The notes under the pieces are model-generated. The model was not told the origin of the DNA. It did not search any database and saw only the letters and a program-made list of their open reading frames with translations. This document shows, one piece after another, positions 55,710-63,494 of a stretch of 64,000 bases of DNA. Position 1 is the first letter of the stretch; every line of letters begins with the position of its first letter. This stretch comes from Novosphingobium malaysiense. GTDB taxonomy: Bacteria; Pseudomonadota; Alphaproteobacteria; Sphingomonadales; Sphingomonadaceae. The stretch spans positions 1-64,000 of the forward strand of contig NZ_JTDI01000004.1 of NCBI RefSeq assembly GCF_000802225.1. Direction: 5' to 3'. Position numbers and translations under genes: made by a program.

Positions 55710-57452
55710 TTACGTCTCCAGATCGGCTTTCGCGGCCTTCTCGGCCCTGAGAGTAAATTCCCGGGCCGCGCGGACCGGTACTTTGAGGCTGCACTCGACC
55801 CCGCCCGGATTGAACTTCAGATCCACTTCGGACTTCAGTTCGTGAACGACGATCTTTTCAATGAGATCGCGGCCGAAACCGCGTTTTTGCGGCTCGGTCA
55901 CCGGCGGTCCGCCCTCTTCCCGCCAACGGATTTCGGCACACTCGGGAGAAAGCAGTTCCCAATCCACGTGGATGCACCCTTCTATCGTGCTCAAAGCACC
56001 GTATTTCGCCGCGTTGGTCGCCAGCTCGTGAATAGCCAGTCCGAGCGACATCGCATCGTTCGGAGCAAGCTTGATGCTTGGGCCCGCCATTTCCACATGG
56101 CTTTCATTGCCCTCCATGTAGGGCGCCAATTCGGACCGGACGATGTCGCCGATAGCAGCATTGCCCCAGTCGGATTGTGAAAGCAGGTCATGCGTTGCCG
56201 AGAGCGCCCGGATGCGCGCCGTGAGGCTTTCGGTAAAGTCGTCGATATCCGTGGCACGGCGGCGCGTCAGCGCCGCGATCGACAGGACATTTGCCAGCGT
56301 GTTCTTGACGCGGTGATTGAGCTCACGTGTCAGCGAATTGCGAATGGAGGACTGACTGGTCAACCAGTCGAGCACGCGTCGGTCTTCAGCCGCGCGCCGG
56401 GTGATGAGACGACCGATCGCCATGACCATGAGAGAGGCAATCGCCCCGAAGAACAGGGTGATCCGGGACAGGGGCGAAAGAATCCCCCCTTGCTTGTCAC
56501 TGACTTCGACGACCCACGAATGATTGCCCACGTCTATCCGCCGTTCCATCGTGGTGCCGGTCCGCCCTTCTACGCGGCGTTCCGCCATCAGGTTTTCAGG
56601 CGCGACGTGATCGTCGTAAATCGCCACCTCGATCCCGTTGTTGCGATAGAGTTCACTTGCAGAATTCAGAAAACTCTCTGCCTGGAACGGGCTGTAGACA
56701 AAGCCCTTCACACTGCCCCTGCTGCTGCCCGCGTACTTGACAGGCATGTATATGAGAAAGCCCGCGGCGTCGGGTCGATGTCTGTCCTGGACAAGGTGGA
56801 CCATGCCCGAAGCAACGGGCCTGCCCAGTTCCATGGCCTTCTCCATCGCCGCCCGTCGCACGGGATCCGCAAACATGTTGTAGGAAAGGGCGCGGCGGTT
56901 GTCCGGCGTTGCCGGTTGAAGGTAGACGATCGGCGTGGCGTAGACGTCGTCGGGTTCCGGGCGGGGGTATGTCACGAAATCGGGCCGGCCCTCCGTATGA
57001 ATCTTCACTTCCAGCGGCACGAGATCATCGACCGGCACCAGCGGTGCCCATCCCATGCCCAATGACCCGTAAAGCTTGCCGTCTCCCTGAAGATCGTCGG
57101 CAAATTCGCTGAACTGGTCTTGGGTCACATCCTCCTGGGTCGCAAACAGCGCAGCTCCGGCCCGCAGCAGGGCGATGTTCTCGGTAATCCGGCGCTGCAG
57201 CGCGGAGGCGGTCTCGGTCAGATTGCGATCGAGTTCAACCTGGCGAGTTTGCCGGTCGGCCCGCTCGATGGCCATGACCGAGACCGCCGTGGTGATGCTG
57301 GCAATAAGGAAAAGCAGGAAAGGCCAGCCACGCGGGTATTTGTGAATCCACGCCTGCTTCTGAACCCTGTCGAGCAAAGCCTGGTCAATCACCCCGCACC
57401 ATTCACTCTCCTGGACCCGCCGACCGGCGACCCGATACGCCGCGGCGCCCAT
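55710..57452 (-). CDS. CHASE-domain HWE-family sensor histidine kinase
   Basis: 580 residues from ATG 57452. A first transmembrane helix (WPFLLFLIASITTAVSVMA) is followed by a periplasmic CHASE-type sensor (about 80-290), a second helix (ITLFFGAIASLMVMAIG) and an HWE/HisKA_2 kinase with His380 in TRELNHRVKNTLANVL and the WRE motif (AEIRWREEGGPP). Kinases of this type phosphorylate PhyR in sphingomonads and related bacteria, and its place between phyR and nepR fits that. The frame runs to 57587, but an EcfG-type promoter pointing this way lies at 57477-57501, so translation should begin at ATG 57452 or GTG 57392. Confidence 0.88.
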   Translation of the reverse strand: MGAAAYRVAGRRVQESEWCGVIDQALLDRVQKQAWIHKYPRGWPFLLFLIASITTAVSVMAIERADRQTRQVELDRNLTETASALQRRITENIALLRAGAALFATQEDVTQDQFSEFADDLQGDGKLYGSLGMGWAPLVPVDDLVPLEVKIHTEGRPDFVTYPRPEPDDVYATPIVYLQPATPDNRRALSYNMFADPVRRAAMEKAMELGRPVASGMVHLVQDRHRPDAAGFLIYMPVKYAGSSRGSVKGFVYSPFQAESFLNSASELYRNNGIEVAIYDDHVAPENLMAERRVEGRTGTTMERRIDVGNHSWVVEVSDKQGGILSPLSRITLFFGAIASLMVMAIGRLITRRAAEDRRVLDWLTSQSSIRNSLTRELNHRVKNTLANVLSIAALTRRRATDIDDFTESLTARIRALSATHDLLSQSDWGNAAIGDIVRSELAPYMEGNESHVEMAGPSIKLAPNDAMSLGLAIHELATNAAKYGALSTIEGCIHVDWELLSPECAEIRWREEGGPPVTEPQKRGFGRDLIEKIVVHELKSEVDLKFNPGGVECSLKVPVRAAREFTLRAEKAAKADLET

Positions 57453-57474
57453 ATGCCAACTCTTTGCAAACAGG

Positions 57475-57501
57475 GGAACCTTGAAGCCAGTGAAATGTTC
57501 C
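57475..57501. promoter_or_regulatory. Palindromic bidirectional EcfG promoter (kinase and nepR-ecfG)
   Basis: On plus: GGAAC (57475-57479), 17 bases, GTT (57497-57499), leading to nepR. On minus: GGAAC (57501-57497), 17 bases, GTT (57479-57477), leading to the HWE kinase. The two share the same bases because the site is an inverted repeat GGGAAC...GTTCCC. Each -35 overlaps the opposite -10. Confidence 0.7.
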
Positions 57502-57626
57502 CATCTGACAAATGTTCGTGTGCCTTGGTGTCGACTGGCCCGTGAGTGCGTGTTTGCGACGCGGGTAGAGGGGCTTGACCGCCCCAAGGTCTGTCAGCAA
57601 GGGTGGTCGGCGAAAGGGAGCTTGTG

Positions 57627-57821
57627 TTGAACCAACCCAATGGACGAAAACATTCCGGGAATGTGAAGGGCTTCCCGCCCGACGTCCGCAAGTCGCAAGA
57701 GGACGGCGAACCTGGCTGGGCCTCGGGGTTGAGAAAGCTCTACAACTCCGTGGTAGATGAGCCGCTGCCGGACAGCTTTCAGGATCTCCTGAAAAAGCTG
57801 GATGACAGCGACGATGCCTGA
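57627..57821 (+). CDS. nepR: NepR anti-sigma factor
   Basis: About 64 residues. The NepR signature is clear: WASGLRKLYNSVVDEPLPDS then FQDLLKKLDD. The two helices clamp EcfG and are taken over by phosphorylated PhyR. No ATG is available. TTG 57627 has GGGAG six bases upstream and gives a typical length; GTG 57624 or GTG 57603 are alternatives. The stop overlaps the ecfG start by 20 bases, so the anti-sigma and sigma are translationally coupled. The palindromic EcfG promoter lies about 128 bases upstream, a feedback loop. Confidence 0.93.
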   Translation: MNQPNGRKHSGNVKGFPPDVRKSQEDGEPGWASGLRKLYNSVVDEPLPDSFQDLLKKLDDSDDA

Positions 57822-58350
57822 GCGGATCAAGCCGAGCGCCGCCGACGAGGCATTCCGCAAGGAACTGCTTTCCGTGCTCCCCCATCTTCGCGCTTTTGCC
57901 CGCGGACTTTCCGGTAGAGCGGATTTTGCGGACGATCTCGTCCAGGAAGCCGCCATCAAGGCATGGACTGCACGAGAACGGTACGAGCCAGGCACCAACA
58001 TGCGCGCCTGGACCTTCGCCATTTTGCGCAACCATTACCTGTCGGAACTGCGCCGCAACAAGCGTCAGACCGACATCGACGACGGCGTGGCCGAGCGCAT
58101 GCTGGTCATGGACGCAGACCAGGAAGGTCCGCTGCATCTGGATGACATGGAAACCGCGCTTCAGGGGCTCGCTCCCGAACGGCGCGAGGCCGTGCTTCTG
58201 GTGGGCGCCTCAGGGTTCAGCTACGAGGAAGCCGCGGATATTGCCGGGTGCCCGATCGGCACGATGAAAAGTCGCGTCGCGCGCGCCCGAGCCGATCTCG
58301 CCAAGACCCTCAACCAGGAACCCGATGCCCTCAAGGCGGGGGCCAGATAG
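57802..58350 (+). CDS. ecfG: EcfG general stress response sigma factor
   Basis: 182 residues. Region 2 contains HLRAFARGLSGRADFADDLV and RAWTFAILRNHYLSELRRN; region 4 contains FSYEEAADIAGCPIGTMKSR. There is no long C-terminal addition. It directs polymerase to GGAAC/GTT promoters during general stress and is held by NepR until PhyR is phosphorylated. The start ATG 57802 overlaps nepR; an ATG 12 bases further is also possible. A hairpin terminator shared with sodB follows 55-85 bases after the stop. Confidence 0.96.
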   Translation: MTATMPERIKPSAADEAFRKELLSVLPHLRAFARGLSGRADFADDLVQEAAIKAWTARERYEPGTNMRAWTFAILRNHYLSELRRNKRQTDIDDGVAERMLVMDADQEGPLHLDDMETALQGLAPERREAVLLVGASGFSYEEAADIAGCPIGTMKSRVARARADLAKTLNQEPDALKAGAR

Positions 58351-58403
58351 GACCGGGCGTCGCGGCCGCTCCACGAATGGGCAGTCCCCTTCCCTACCAC
58401 GCA

Positions 58404-58437
58404 CAAAAAAAAGAAAGCCGCCCCAAGGCGGCTTTCT
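58404..58437. terminator. Bidirectional terminator between ecfG and sodB
   Basis: A perfect 11-bp stem AGAAAGCCGCC/GGCGGCTTTCT closes a CCAA loop. On the minus strand it runs into nine T, ideal for sodB. On the plus strand the tail is TCTC only. Confidence 0.9.
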
Positions 58438-58492
58438 CTCAATAGCTGTCCCGCTGCGGCCGGGCGCGGCCCGCACCGGGAGATTGCCGGTC

Positions 58493-59095
58493 TCAGGCTG
58501 GATAGGTCCAGGGGGTTCCGCGGTCGAAGTTATCGGAAGCGAACTTCCAGTTGATCAGGTTCTCGAGCACCGCCTTCACGTAGGCCGGACGCTTGTTCAT
58601 CTGATCAATGTAGTAGGCATGTTCCCAGACGTCGATCGTGAGAAGCGGATTCACGTCCGAGGTGATTGCGGTGCCCGCGTCGTGGGTCGACATGACCTTG
58701 AGCTTGCCGCCGTCGACGACCAGCCACGCCCAGCCGCTGGCAAAATGGGTGACCGCCTCGTTGCTCAGCGCTTCGAGCAACGCGTCCATCGATCCGAAAT
58801 CGTTCTTGATGGCAGTGGCAAGGCTCTCGCTCGGCTCGGTCTTTTCGCCCGAGAGCGACTGCCAGTAGAACCCGTGGTTCCAGGTCTGCGCGGCGTTGTT
58901 GAACAGACCGCCAGAAGACGACTTGACGATTTCCTCGACGGACTTGCCCGCGTTATCGGTGCCCTCGATCGCAGCGTTGAGCTTGTCCACGTAGGTCTTG
59001 TGGTGCGCGCCATGGTGAATCTCGAGCGTCTTGCTCGAGATGTGCGGTTCAAGCGCGTCCTGCGCATAGGGTAGCGGCATCAGGGCAATGGTCAT
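58493..59095 (-). CDS. sodB: Superoxide dismutase (Fe type)
   Basis: 200 residues. Metal ligands are His27 (LEIHHGAHHKTY), a His in AQTWNHGFYW, and Asp and His in IDVWEHAYY. AAQTWNHGFYW and the absence of a signal peptide favour the cytoplasmic Fe enzyme, although cambialistic use of Mn cannot be excluded. It converts superoxide to peroxide and oxygen. I used ATG 59095; the frame upstream has no SOD features. A GGAAC-N18-GTT match lies 185 bases upstream but overlaps another gene's terminator, so stress-sigma control is uncertain. Confidence 0.96.
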   Translation of the reverse strand: MTIALMPLPYAQDALEPHISSKTLEIHHGAHHKTYVDKLNAAIEGTDNAGKSVEEIVKSSSGGLFNNAAQTWNHGFYWQSLSGEKTEPSESLATAIKNDFGSMDALLEALSNEAVTHFASGWAWLVVDGGKLKVMSTHDAGTAITSDVNPLLTIDVWEHAYYIDQMNKRPAYVKAVLENLINWKFASDNFDRGTPWTYPA

Positions 59096-59284
59096 GGCAA
59101 AGTTCCTGTTCTGGTTAACGAACGCTTGATGACGGCGCTTCTCGTGGACTTTGTCCCGAAGGCGCCGGGTGCGAGCCACGTATGTCTGTGTTCTGACCGG
59201 ACAATTCAAGCGTTCAAAAGTGTCAATTTGTTTGCGAGCTCGTATATCGAGCCACGGCACGGGCTCCACCCCTCTCACAACACG

Positions 59285-59312
59285 AAAAAGGATGGCGGGG
59301 TTCCCGCCATCC
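59285..59312 (-). terminator. Terminator after the acidic lipoprotein gene
   Basis: A perfect 10-bp stem GGATGGCGGG/CCCGCCATCC with a 3-base loop is followed on the minus strand by five T. It starts 57 bases after the stop of the lipoprotein gene. Confidence 0.88.
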
Positions 59313-59368
59313 TCTCCCCGGTTGCCGGCCCTCCCCGCAAGGGGCTTGGGAAGGACCGGACAACGCGA

Positions 59369-59653
59369 TCAGTTCTGATCTTCGACCTCGTCGGCCTTTT
59401 CTTCCAAGGCATCCGCCTTGTCCTCGCCGGCCTGTTCGACAGCATCCGCCTTGCTTTCCATGGCGTCCTCTGCGGCGCCATCCAGTTCGTCTGCCTGATC
59501 GTTCAGGGCGTCAGCGGCCGCATCGGATGCTTCTTCCACCGCGTCCGCACGTTGCTCGATCGCATCGTCGGAAGGATCGTTGCAGGCAGCGAGCCCTAGC
59601 GCGCCCGCTGCCGCGGCCAGCATCGCGAGACGCGGCACGGTAATGGCTTTCAT
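59369..59653 (-). CDS. Small acidic coiled-coil lipoprotein
   Basis: 94 residues. The signal ends in the lipobox LGLAAC (Cys24). The mature part is almost wholly Ala, Asp and Glu in repeating units such as ADAVEEASDAAADALNDQAD and KADAVEQAGEDKADALEEKA, which predict a long acidic helix or coiled coil. Function is unknown; it would be tethered in the outer or inner membrane facing the periplasm. ATG 59653 is chosen for the signal peptide. It lies 95 bases after glsB on the same strand and might be read from the same EcfG promoter, although an 8-bp inverted repeat (59684-59713) lies between. Confidence 0.75.
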   Translation of the reverse strand: MKAITVPRLAMLAAAAGALGLAACNDPSDDAIEQRADAVEEASDAAADALNDQADELDGAAEDAMESKADAVEQAGEDKADALEEKADEVEDQN

Positions 59654-59748
59654 CCCGGAATTTCCTTTTCCCTGTTCAACGAGTTGTGCGTTTTTTGAAG
59701 GAAGGACGCACAAACCTCCCACGCGCCGTGGTTACCTGCCGAATCGGC

Positions 59749-60018
59749 TCAACGCATCGAACCGCGACGGAACAGGTTGACGATCGCCAACAGGATGACT
59801 GCACCCAGGAACGAAGTGAAAAGCGAAAGCAGATCGAACGAACCGCTGGTAATCGGCACGCCGCCGATCAACGGATTGACGATGATGCCGGCAATCAGCG
59901 CACCAACGACGCCGACGACGATATTGAGGAGGATGCCCTGCTGTGCATCCGTGCGCATAAGGATCGAAGCGAGCCAGCCGATGATGCCACCGACGAGCAG
60001 GATAAGCAGAAGAGTCAT
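59749..60018 (-). CDS. GlsB/YeaQ/YmgE-family stress membrane protein
   Basis: 89 residues with three glycine-rich membrane segments: LLLILLVGGIIGWLASILM, the GILLNIVVGVVGALIAGIIV stretch, and FLGAVILLAIVNLF. GGIIGWLAS and NIVVGVVGA are typical of the transglycosylase-associated (YeaQ/GlsB) family, stress-induced in many bacteria with no proven activity. ATG 60018 is correct because the frame upstream covers a perfect EcfG-type promoter. That box strongly suggests induction in the general stress response. Confidence 0.88.
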   Translation of the reverse strand: MTLLLILLVGGIIGWLASILMRTDAQQGILLNIVVGVVGALIAGIIVNPLIGGVPITSGSFDLLSLFTSFLGAVILLAIVNLFRRGSMR

Positions 60019-60052
60019 AGTAACTTCTCCATTTGTCTCTGTTGCAGCGAAT

Positions 60053-60077
60053 AACGGATTGACCGCATCATGGTTCC
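60053..60077 (-). promoter_or_regulatory. EcfG-type promoter for the GlsB-family gene
   Basis: On the minus strand GGAAC (60077-60073), 17 bases, GTT (60055-60053) preceded by C (cGTT). The ATG is 35 bases beyond. The remaining gap to the next gene (60078-60312) is A/T-rich near 60200 and shows nothing else I can name. Confidence 0.72.
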
Positions 60078-60312
60078 GCGACGACGAATTGGCCGGTAGC
60101 CAGCACGAGCGCTCGGGAACGACCAGCACGGATTCCCGCCGAGACCGCACATTTGAAACTGATCAGGTGCTCTAAAATGACCTAGACGCTAAAGAGTCGC
60201 CTGTGTTTTGGTGAAAAAAAGACATTGAAACGTAAAAGGTGCTTAATTAGACATAGCGAGCGGTGAATCTCCCCGAGCGAGGGAAAATGCCCGCGGATGC
60301 CGCTGGAAAAGG

Positions 60313-62019
60313 ATGCCAAGAATGCTGCGAAACGAGCCACAGGCCTGGGACGTCGAAACGGATTTTCTGGCTATCGGATCGGGTATCGGTGGGCTTTCCG
60401 CCGCAATCACAGCCCGCGAAATGGGGCTCGAGGCGATGGTGCTGGAAAAGGCCGATCAGGTCGGCGGCGTCACTGCCCTCTCGATGGGGGAAGTCTGGGT
60501 CGCTGGCAATCACCATGCCGCAGAGATCGGCGTGGAGGACAGCGTCGAAAGCGGATTTCGCTACCTCAAGCGGCTGTCGATGGATTACGGCAGCGATGCC
60601 GCAATTCTGAACTTCACGGCCAGCGCCCCTGCCGCGCTAAGGTGGTTCGAGGACAAGATCGGCCTGAAGATGATGCCGATCCGCGGCTGCCCGGATTACT
60701 ATTACCAGGTCAGCAACGACGGCGTGCCCGAGGGGCGCATGCTGGAGGTGGAGCCCTTCCCCGGCAAGTCGCTTGGGGACTGGGCGGAAAAGACCCGCCT
60801 CTCGCAGATGCCCTATGGGATGACTCACGCCGACATCGACGAAGGCGGCGGCGTGGCCAACATGATCCACTGGGATTTTGCGAAGATGGCGCAGCGTATC
60901 GAGAACGACGAACGCTGCCTGGGCTGCGGTCTGGTCGCCTATTTCGTCAAGGGCGCGCTTGATAGCGGCGTGAACATCATGACCGGCGCAGGCGCAGTGG
61001 AGATCTATGCGGACGGATCGCGCGTTACCGGCGTGCGCGCCCAGAAGGACGGCAAGGACATCAACATCCGCGCCAGCAAGGGCGTGCTGGTCGCCGTTTC
61101 GAGCTACGAGCGCCGTCAGGACTACAACAAGACCATCGGCCAGCAGCTCGAACTCGGCACCATCGTGACGATTTCGGCCGTGGATGGCGCGAATTTCCGG
61201 CTTACGGGGCCCCTGGGCGCCCGCACGGCCCGCGTGCCGGATGTCACCTCGCTCGGCTTCATATCGCCCGGCGAGGAGGATCCCGAGGGCTATCCGATGT
61301 GGCGAAGCGCGCTGCAGATCATCGGCCAGCCGCACATCATCGTGGTCAACAAAGCGGGGGAACGCTTCGGCAACGAGGCCTTCTACCGCTCCTTCTACTA
61401 CAAGATCGACCAGATCGACGGCCTGACCCAATCCCATCCCAACATGCCGTGTTACATGATCTTCGACAGCCAGGCGCGCGCAAAGTATCCGATCGGCTCG
61501 ATCCTGCCGGGCATGGACTGGCCCGAAGGGCTGGGCTGCATCGCGGACACGCTGGACGACCTGGCGCGCAAACTCGGCATCGATGCCGCGGCTCTGGAGG
61601 AAACCGTGGCGACCTTCAACGAAGGGGCCCGGCAAGGCCGCGATCCGGCATTCGGGCGCGGCGAGCAGCCGTGGAGCTTCTGGATGTGCGGCGACAAGAA
61701 CAACAAGCCCAACCCGGTGCTCGGCCCGCTCGAACAGGGACCGTTCTATGCCATCGAACTCAAGCGCATCGGCGGCTCGGGCATTCCCTCGGCGGGCATT
61801 CTCGCCGACGAGCACGGCCGCGTCCTGAACTGGCAGGACGAGCCGATCCCGGGCCTCTACGTCGCGGGCAACTCGATGGCGCGGATGGAGACCGGCGCGG
61901 TGATGCAATCGGGTATCTCCAACGCGCGCGGTATGACCTACGGCTGGCTTGCAGCACAACATGCTGCCGGACAACCCAGCGACCTGCTGGCCAAGGAAGC
62001 GGAAAGGCTCGGGCTTTGA
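60313..62019 (+). CDS. KstD-like FAD-dependent dehydrogenase
   Basis: 568 residues of the FAD_binding_2 family (fumarate reductase/3-ketosteroid dehydrogenase type). The dinucleotide fold is IGSGIGGLSAAITA (22-35), followed by VLEKADQVGGVTALS. The C-terminal cap return is GGSGIPSAGILADEHGRVLN and GLYVAGNSMARMETG. It would remove or add hydrogens on a ring or ketone substrate; a 3-ketosteroid is only one possibility. ATG 60313 follows GGAAAAGG. Its TGA overlaps a TTG start of the next gene, which implies joint action. Confidence 0.88.
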   Translation: MPRMLRNEPQAWDVETDFLAIGSGIGGLSAAITAREMGLEAMVLEKADQVGGVTALSMGEVWVAGNHHAAEIGVEDSVESGFRYLKRLSMDYGSDAAILNFTASAPAALRWFEDKIGLKMMPIRGCPDYYYQVSNDGVPEGRMLEVEPFPGKSLGDWAEKTRLSQMPYGMTHADIDEGGGVANMIHWDFAKMAQRIENDERCLGCGLVAYFVKGALDSGVNIMTGAGAVEIYADGSRVTGVRAQKDGKDINIRASKGVLVAVSSYERRQDYNKTIGQQLELGTIVTISAVDGANFRLTGPLGARTARVPDVTSLGFISPGEEDPEGYPMWRSALQIIGQPHIIVVNKAGERFGNEAFYRSFYYKIDQIDGLTQSHPNMPCYMIFDSQARAKYPIGSILPGMDWPEGLGCIADTLDDLARKLGIDAAALEETVATFNEGARQGRDPAFGRGEQPWSFWMCGDKNNKPNPVLGPLEQGPFYAIELKRIGGSGIPSAGILADEHGRVLNWQDEPIPGLYVAGNSMARMETGAVMQSGISNARGMTYGWLAAQHAAGQPSDLLAKEAERLGL

Positions 62020-62555
62020 TCGAGACACGCCAGACCGTCACCATCCGCGCGCCCATCGACGTGACATGGGCCTATGCCAAGGACGTCGAGCGCTGGGCGG
62101 AGATCATGCCAGGCTACCAGTCGTGCCAGATTGAGGACGAGGACAACTCGCTCTGGGTCCTCAAGATCGGCGTCGGCGCCATGGTACGCACGGTGAAAGT
62201 CGCCGTGCATGTCGAGCGCTGGGCCGGGCCGGAACGGGTCGACTTCACCTTCAAGCTGCAGGGCGACCCAGTCGAAGGCGGCGGCTCCTACGAGGCAGCC
62301 GCGACGCCCGACGGCCTCACTCACGTGGACCTTGCCGTACAGGTGCGTGGCTCCGGCCCGATGGCGCCGATGTGGGAAGCCATGGGTGGCCCTGTACTTC
62401 CCAAGTTCGCCAAGGGCTTTGCCGAGGAGCTCAAGGCGAGGATCGAGGCGCAGGCAGGTACTGCAGCGCCTGGCCAGGCGCCCACTGCCACAAGGGACCG
62501 CCCTTCGTGGTTCACGCGTCTTCTGAACTGGCTCAAGGGACTGTTCAAAGCCTGA
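62016..62555 (+). CDS. SRPBCC (CoxG-like) protein with amphipathic C-terminus
   Basis: 179 residues. The helix-grip fold is seen in QTVTIRAPIDVTWAYAKDVE, the YQSCQIEDEDNSLWVLKIGV stretch and FAKGFAEELKARIE. A linker (AGTAAPGQAPTATRD) leads to a short amphipathic end, SWFTRLLNWLKGLFKA, that could bind the membrane. The start is TTG 62016, overlapping the previous stop (TTTGA), with GGAAAGG eight bases upstream. CoxG proteins anchor CO dehydrogenase-type enzymes, but here the partner is a flavoprotein; a role in presenting a hydrophobic substrate is my inference. Confidence 0.8.
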   Translation: MIETRQTVTIRAPIDVTWAYAKDVERWAEIMPGYQSCQIEDEDNSLWVLKIGVGAMVRTVKVAVHVERWAGPERVDFTFKLQGDPVEGGGSYEAAATPDGLTHVDLAVQVRGSGPMAPMWEAMGGPVLPKFAKGFAEELKARIEAQAGTAAPGQAPTATRDRPSWFTRLLNWLKGLFKA

Positions 62556-62613
62556 CCCGGAAACCGGGACCTGTGCCGGCCGTTTTCGAAACGGGGCAAG
62601 GAAGGCTTGAAAC

Positions 62614-63381
62614 GTGCGCAGATCCCGCAAGGAACAGACGCTTTCCGCAATGGCCGCTGCAGCCATAGTTGCCGGGGGCACGGTGGCGCTCGTTCTGGGA
62701 CTCTCGTTCGTTCCCAGCGTCGACGCGCCGCAACGCGCGCTCGAGACCATCCTGCCCACGCGCAACACCCCGCCTGCCCCCTCTCCGACACCCACGCCGC
62801 CCCCTAGGTCCAAGCCGAGCTCCGCAAAGGCAGGCGCGCCACGCGACGAACCCGCCCCGGCTTCCCGCAAGAACGAGGCTGCACAGATCGTGCTGCCCCC
62901 GCCCAGGCAGCCACCGCTGCCCCCCCCTCCCCCCGTGCCCACTGCCCCCGAGGCCGGAACTGGATCAGCCGCCAACCAGGGCACGGCCAAGATCGACGGG
63001 GCCGGGCGAGGAACTGGCGGTGCAGGAAGCGGCACAGGTGGAGGTGGATCCGGCGGCAGCGGTTCGGGAGCCGGATTCGGGCGCGGCGATCTCGCGACCT
63101 ATCCGCGGCAGATCGCAGGCAAGCTGCATTACTGGGAAATTCCCAAGGAACTGCGGCGTCACCATGGCGGCGTGGTGCGCCTGCGCTACCGAATCGGCGT
63201 CGACGGACGCGTTAGCGACTGCCGCGTGCTGCTATCCAGCGGTTTTCCCGAGTTCGACCGCAAGACGTGCGCCCGCATCACCGATCGCTTCCGCTTCAAG
63301 CCCGCGCGCGGCCCGGATGGGCGCCCCGTACCCTTCGTGATGACCGAAACCCACGGATGGGATTACGAGCCGGACCGATAA
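62614..63381 (+). CDS. tonB: TonB-like energy transducer
   Basis: 255 residues. An N-terminal membrane anchor (SAMAAAAIVAGGTVALVLGL) is followed by a Pro-rich periplasmic span (about 50-110), a Gly/Ser-rich part (about 115-155) and a TonB C-terminal domain (VVRLRYRIGVDGRVSDCRVL, then LSSGFPEFDRKTCARITDRF and FKPARGPDGRPV). It would pass proton-motive force to an outer-membrane receptor, with ExbB/ExbD not present here. GTG 62614 follows AAGGAAGG. It lies 58 bases after the CoxG-like gene, so it may share its transcript. Confidence 0.85.
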   Translation: MRRSRKEQTLSAMAAAAIVAGGTVALVLGLSFVPSVDAPQRALETILPTRNTPPAPSPTPTPPPRSKPSSAKAGAPRDEPAPASRKNEAAQIVLPPPRQPPLPPPPPVPTAPEAGTGSAANQGTAKIDGAGRGTGGAGSGTGGGGSGGSGSGAGFGRGDLATYPRQIAGKLHYWEIPKELRRHHGGVVRLRYRIGVDGRVSDCRVLLSSGFPEFDRKTCARITDRFRFKPARGPDGRPVPFVMTETHGWDYEPDR

Positions 63382-63494
63382 GCTCTGATCGCCTTGACGA
63401 AGGCCATGGTGCAATTATCCGATGGACAAGAGGCCTCCGGACGCGCAAGCTGTACACCTGTACAGCATAATCCTTGGGAGAGGAGCGCAAGACC

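Noticed and set aside
55561..55845. A 94-codon plus-strand frame overlapping the 3' end of the HWE kinase gene.
   Set aside because: It is antisense to a well-supported gene and its terminator, and its composition is Arg/Ser-rich noise.
59684..59713. TTGTGCGT/ACGCACAA inverted repeat between the GlsB gene and the acidic lipoprotein gene as terminator.
   Set aside because: The loop is 14 bases and no T-run follows; it may be a site or chance, so I only mention it.
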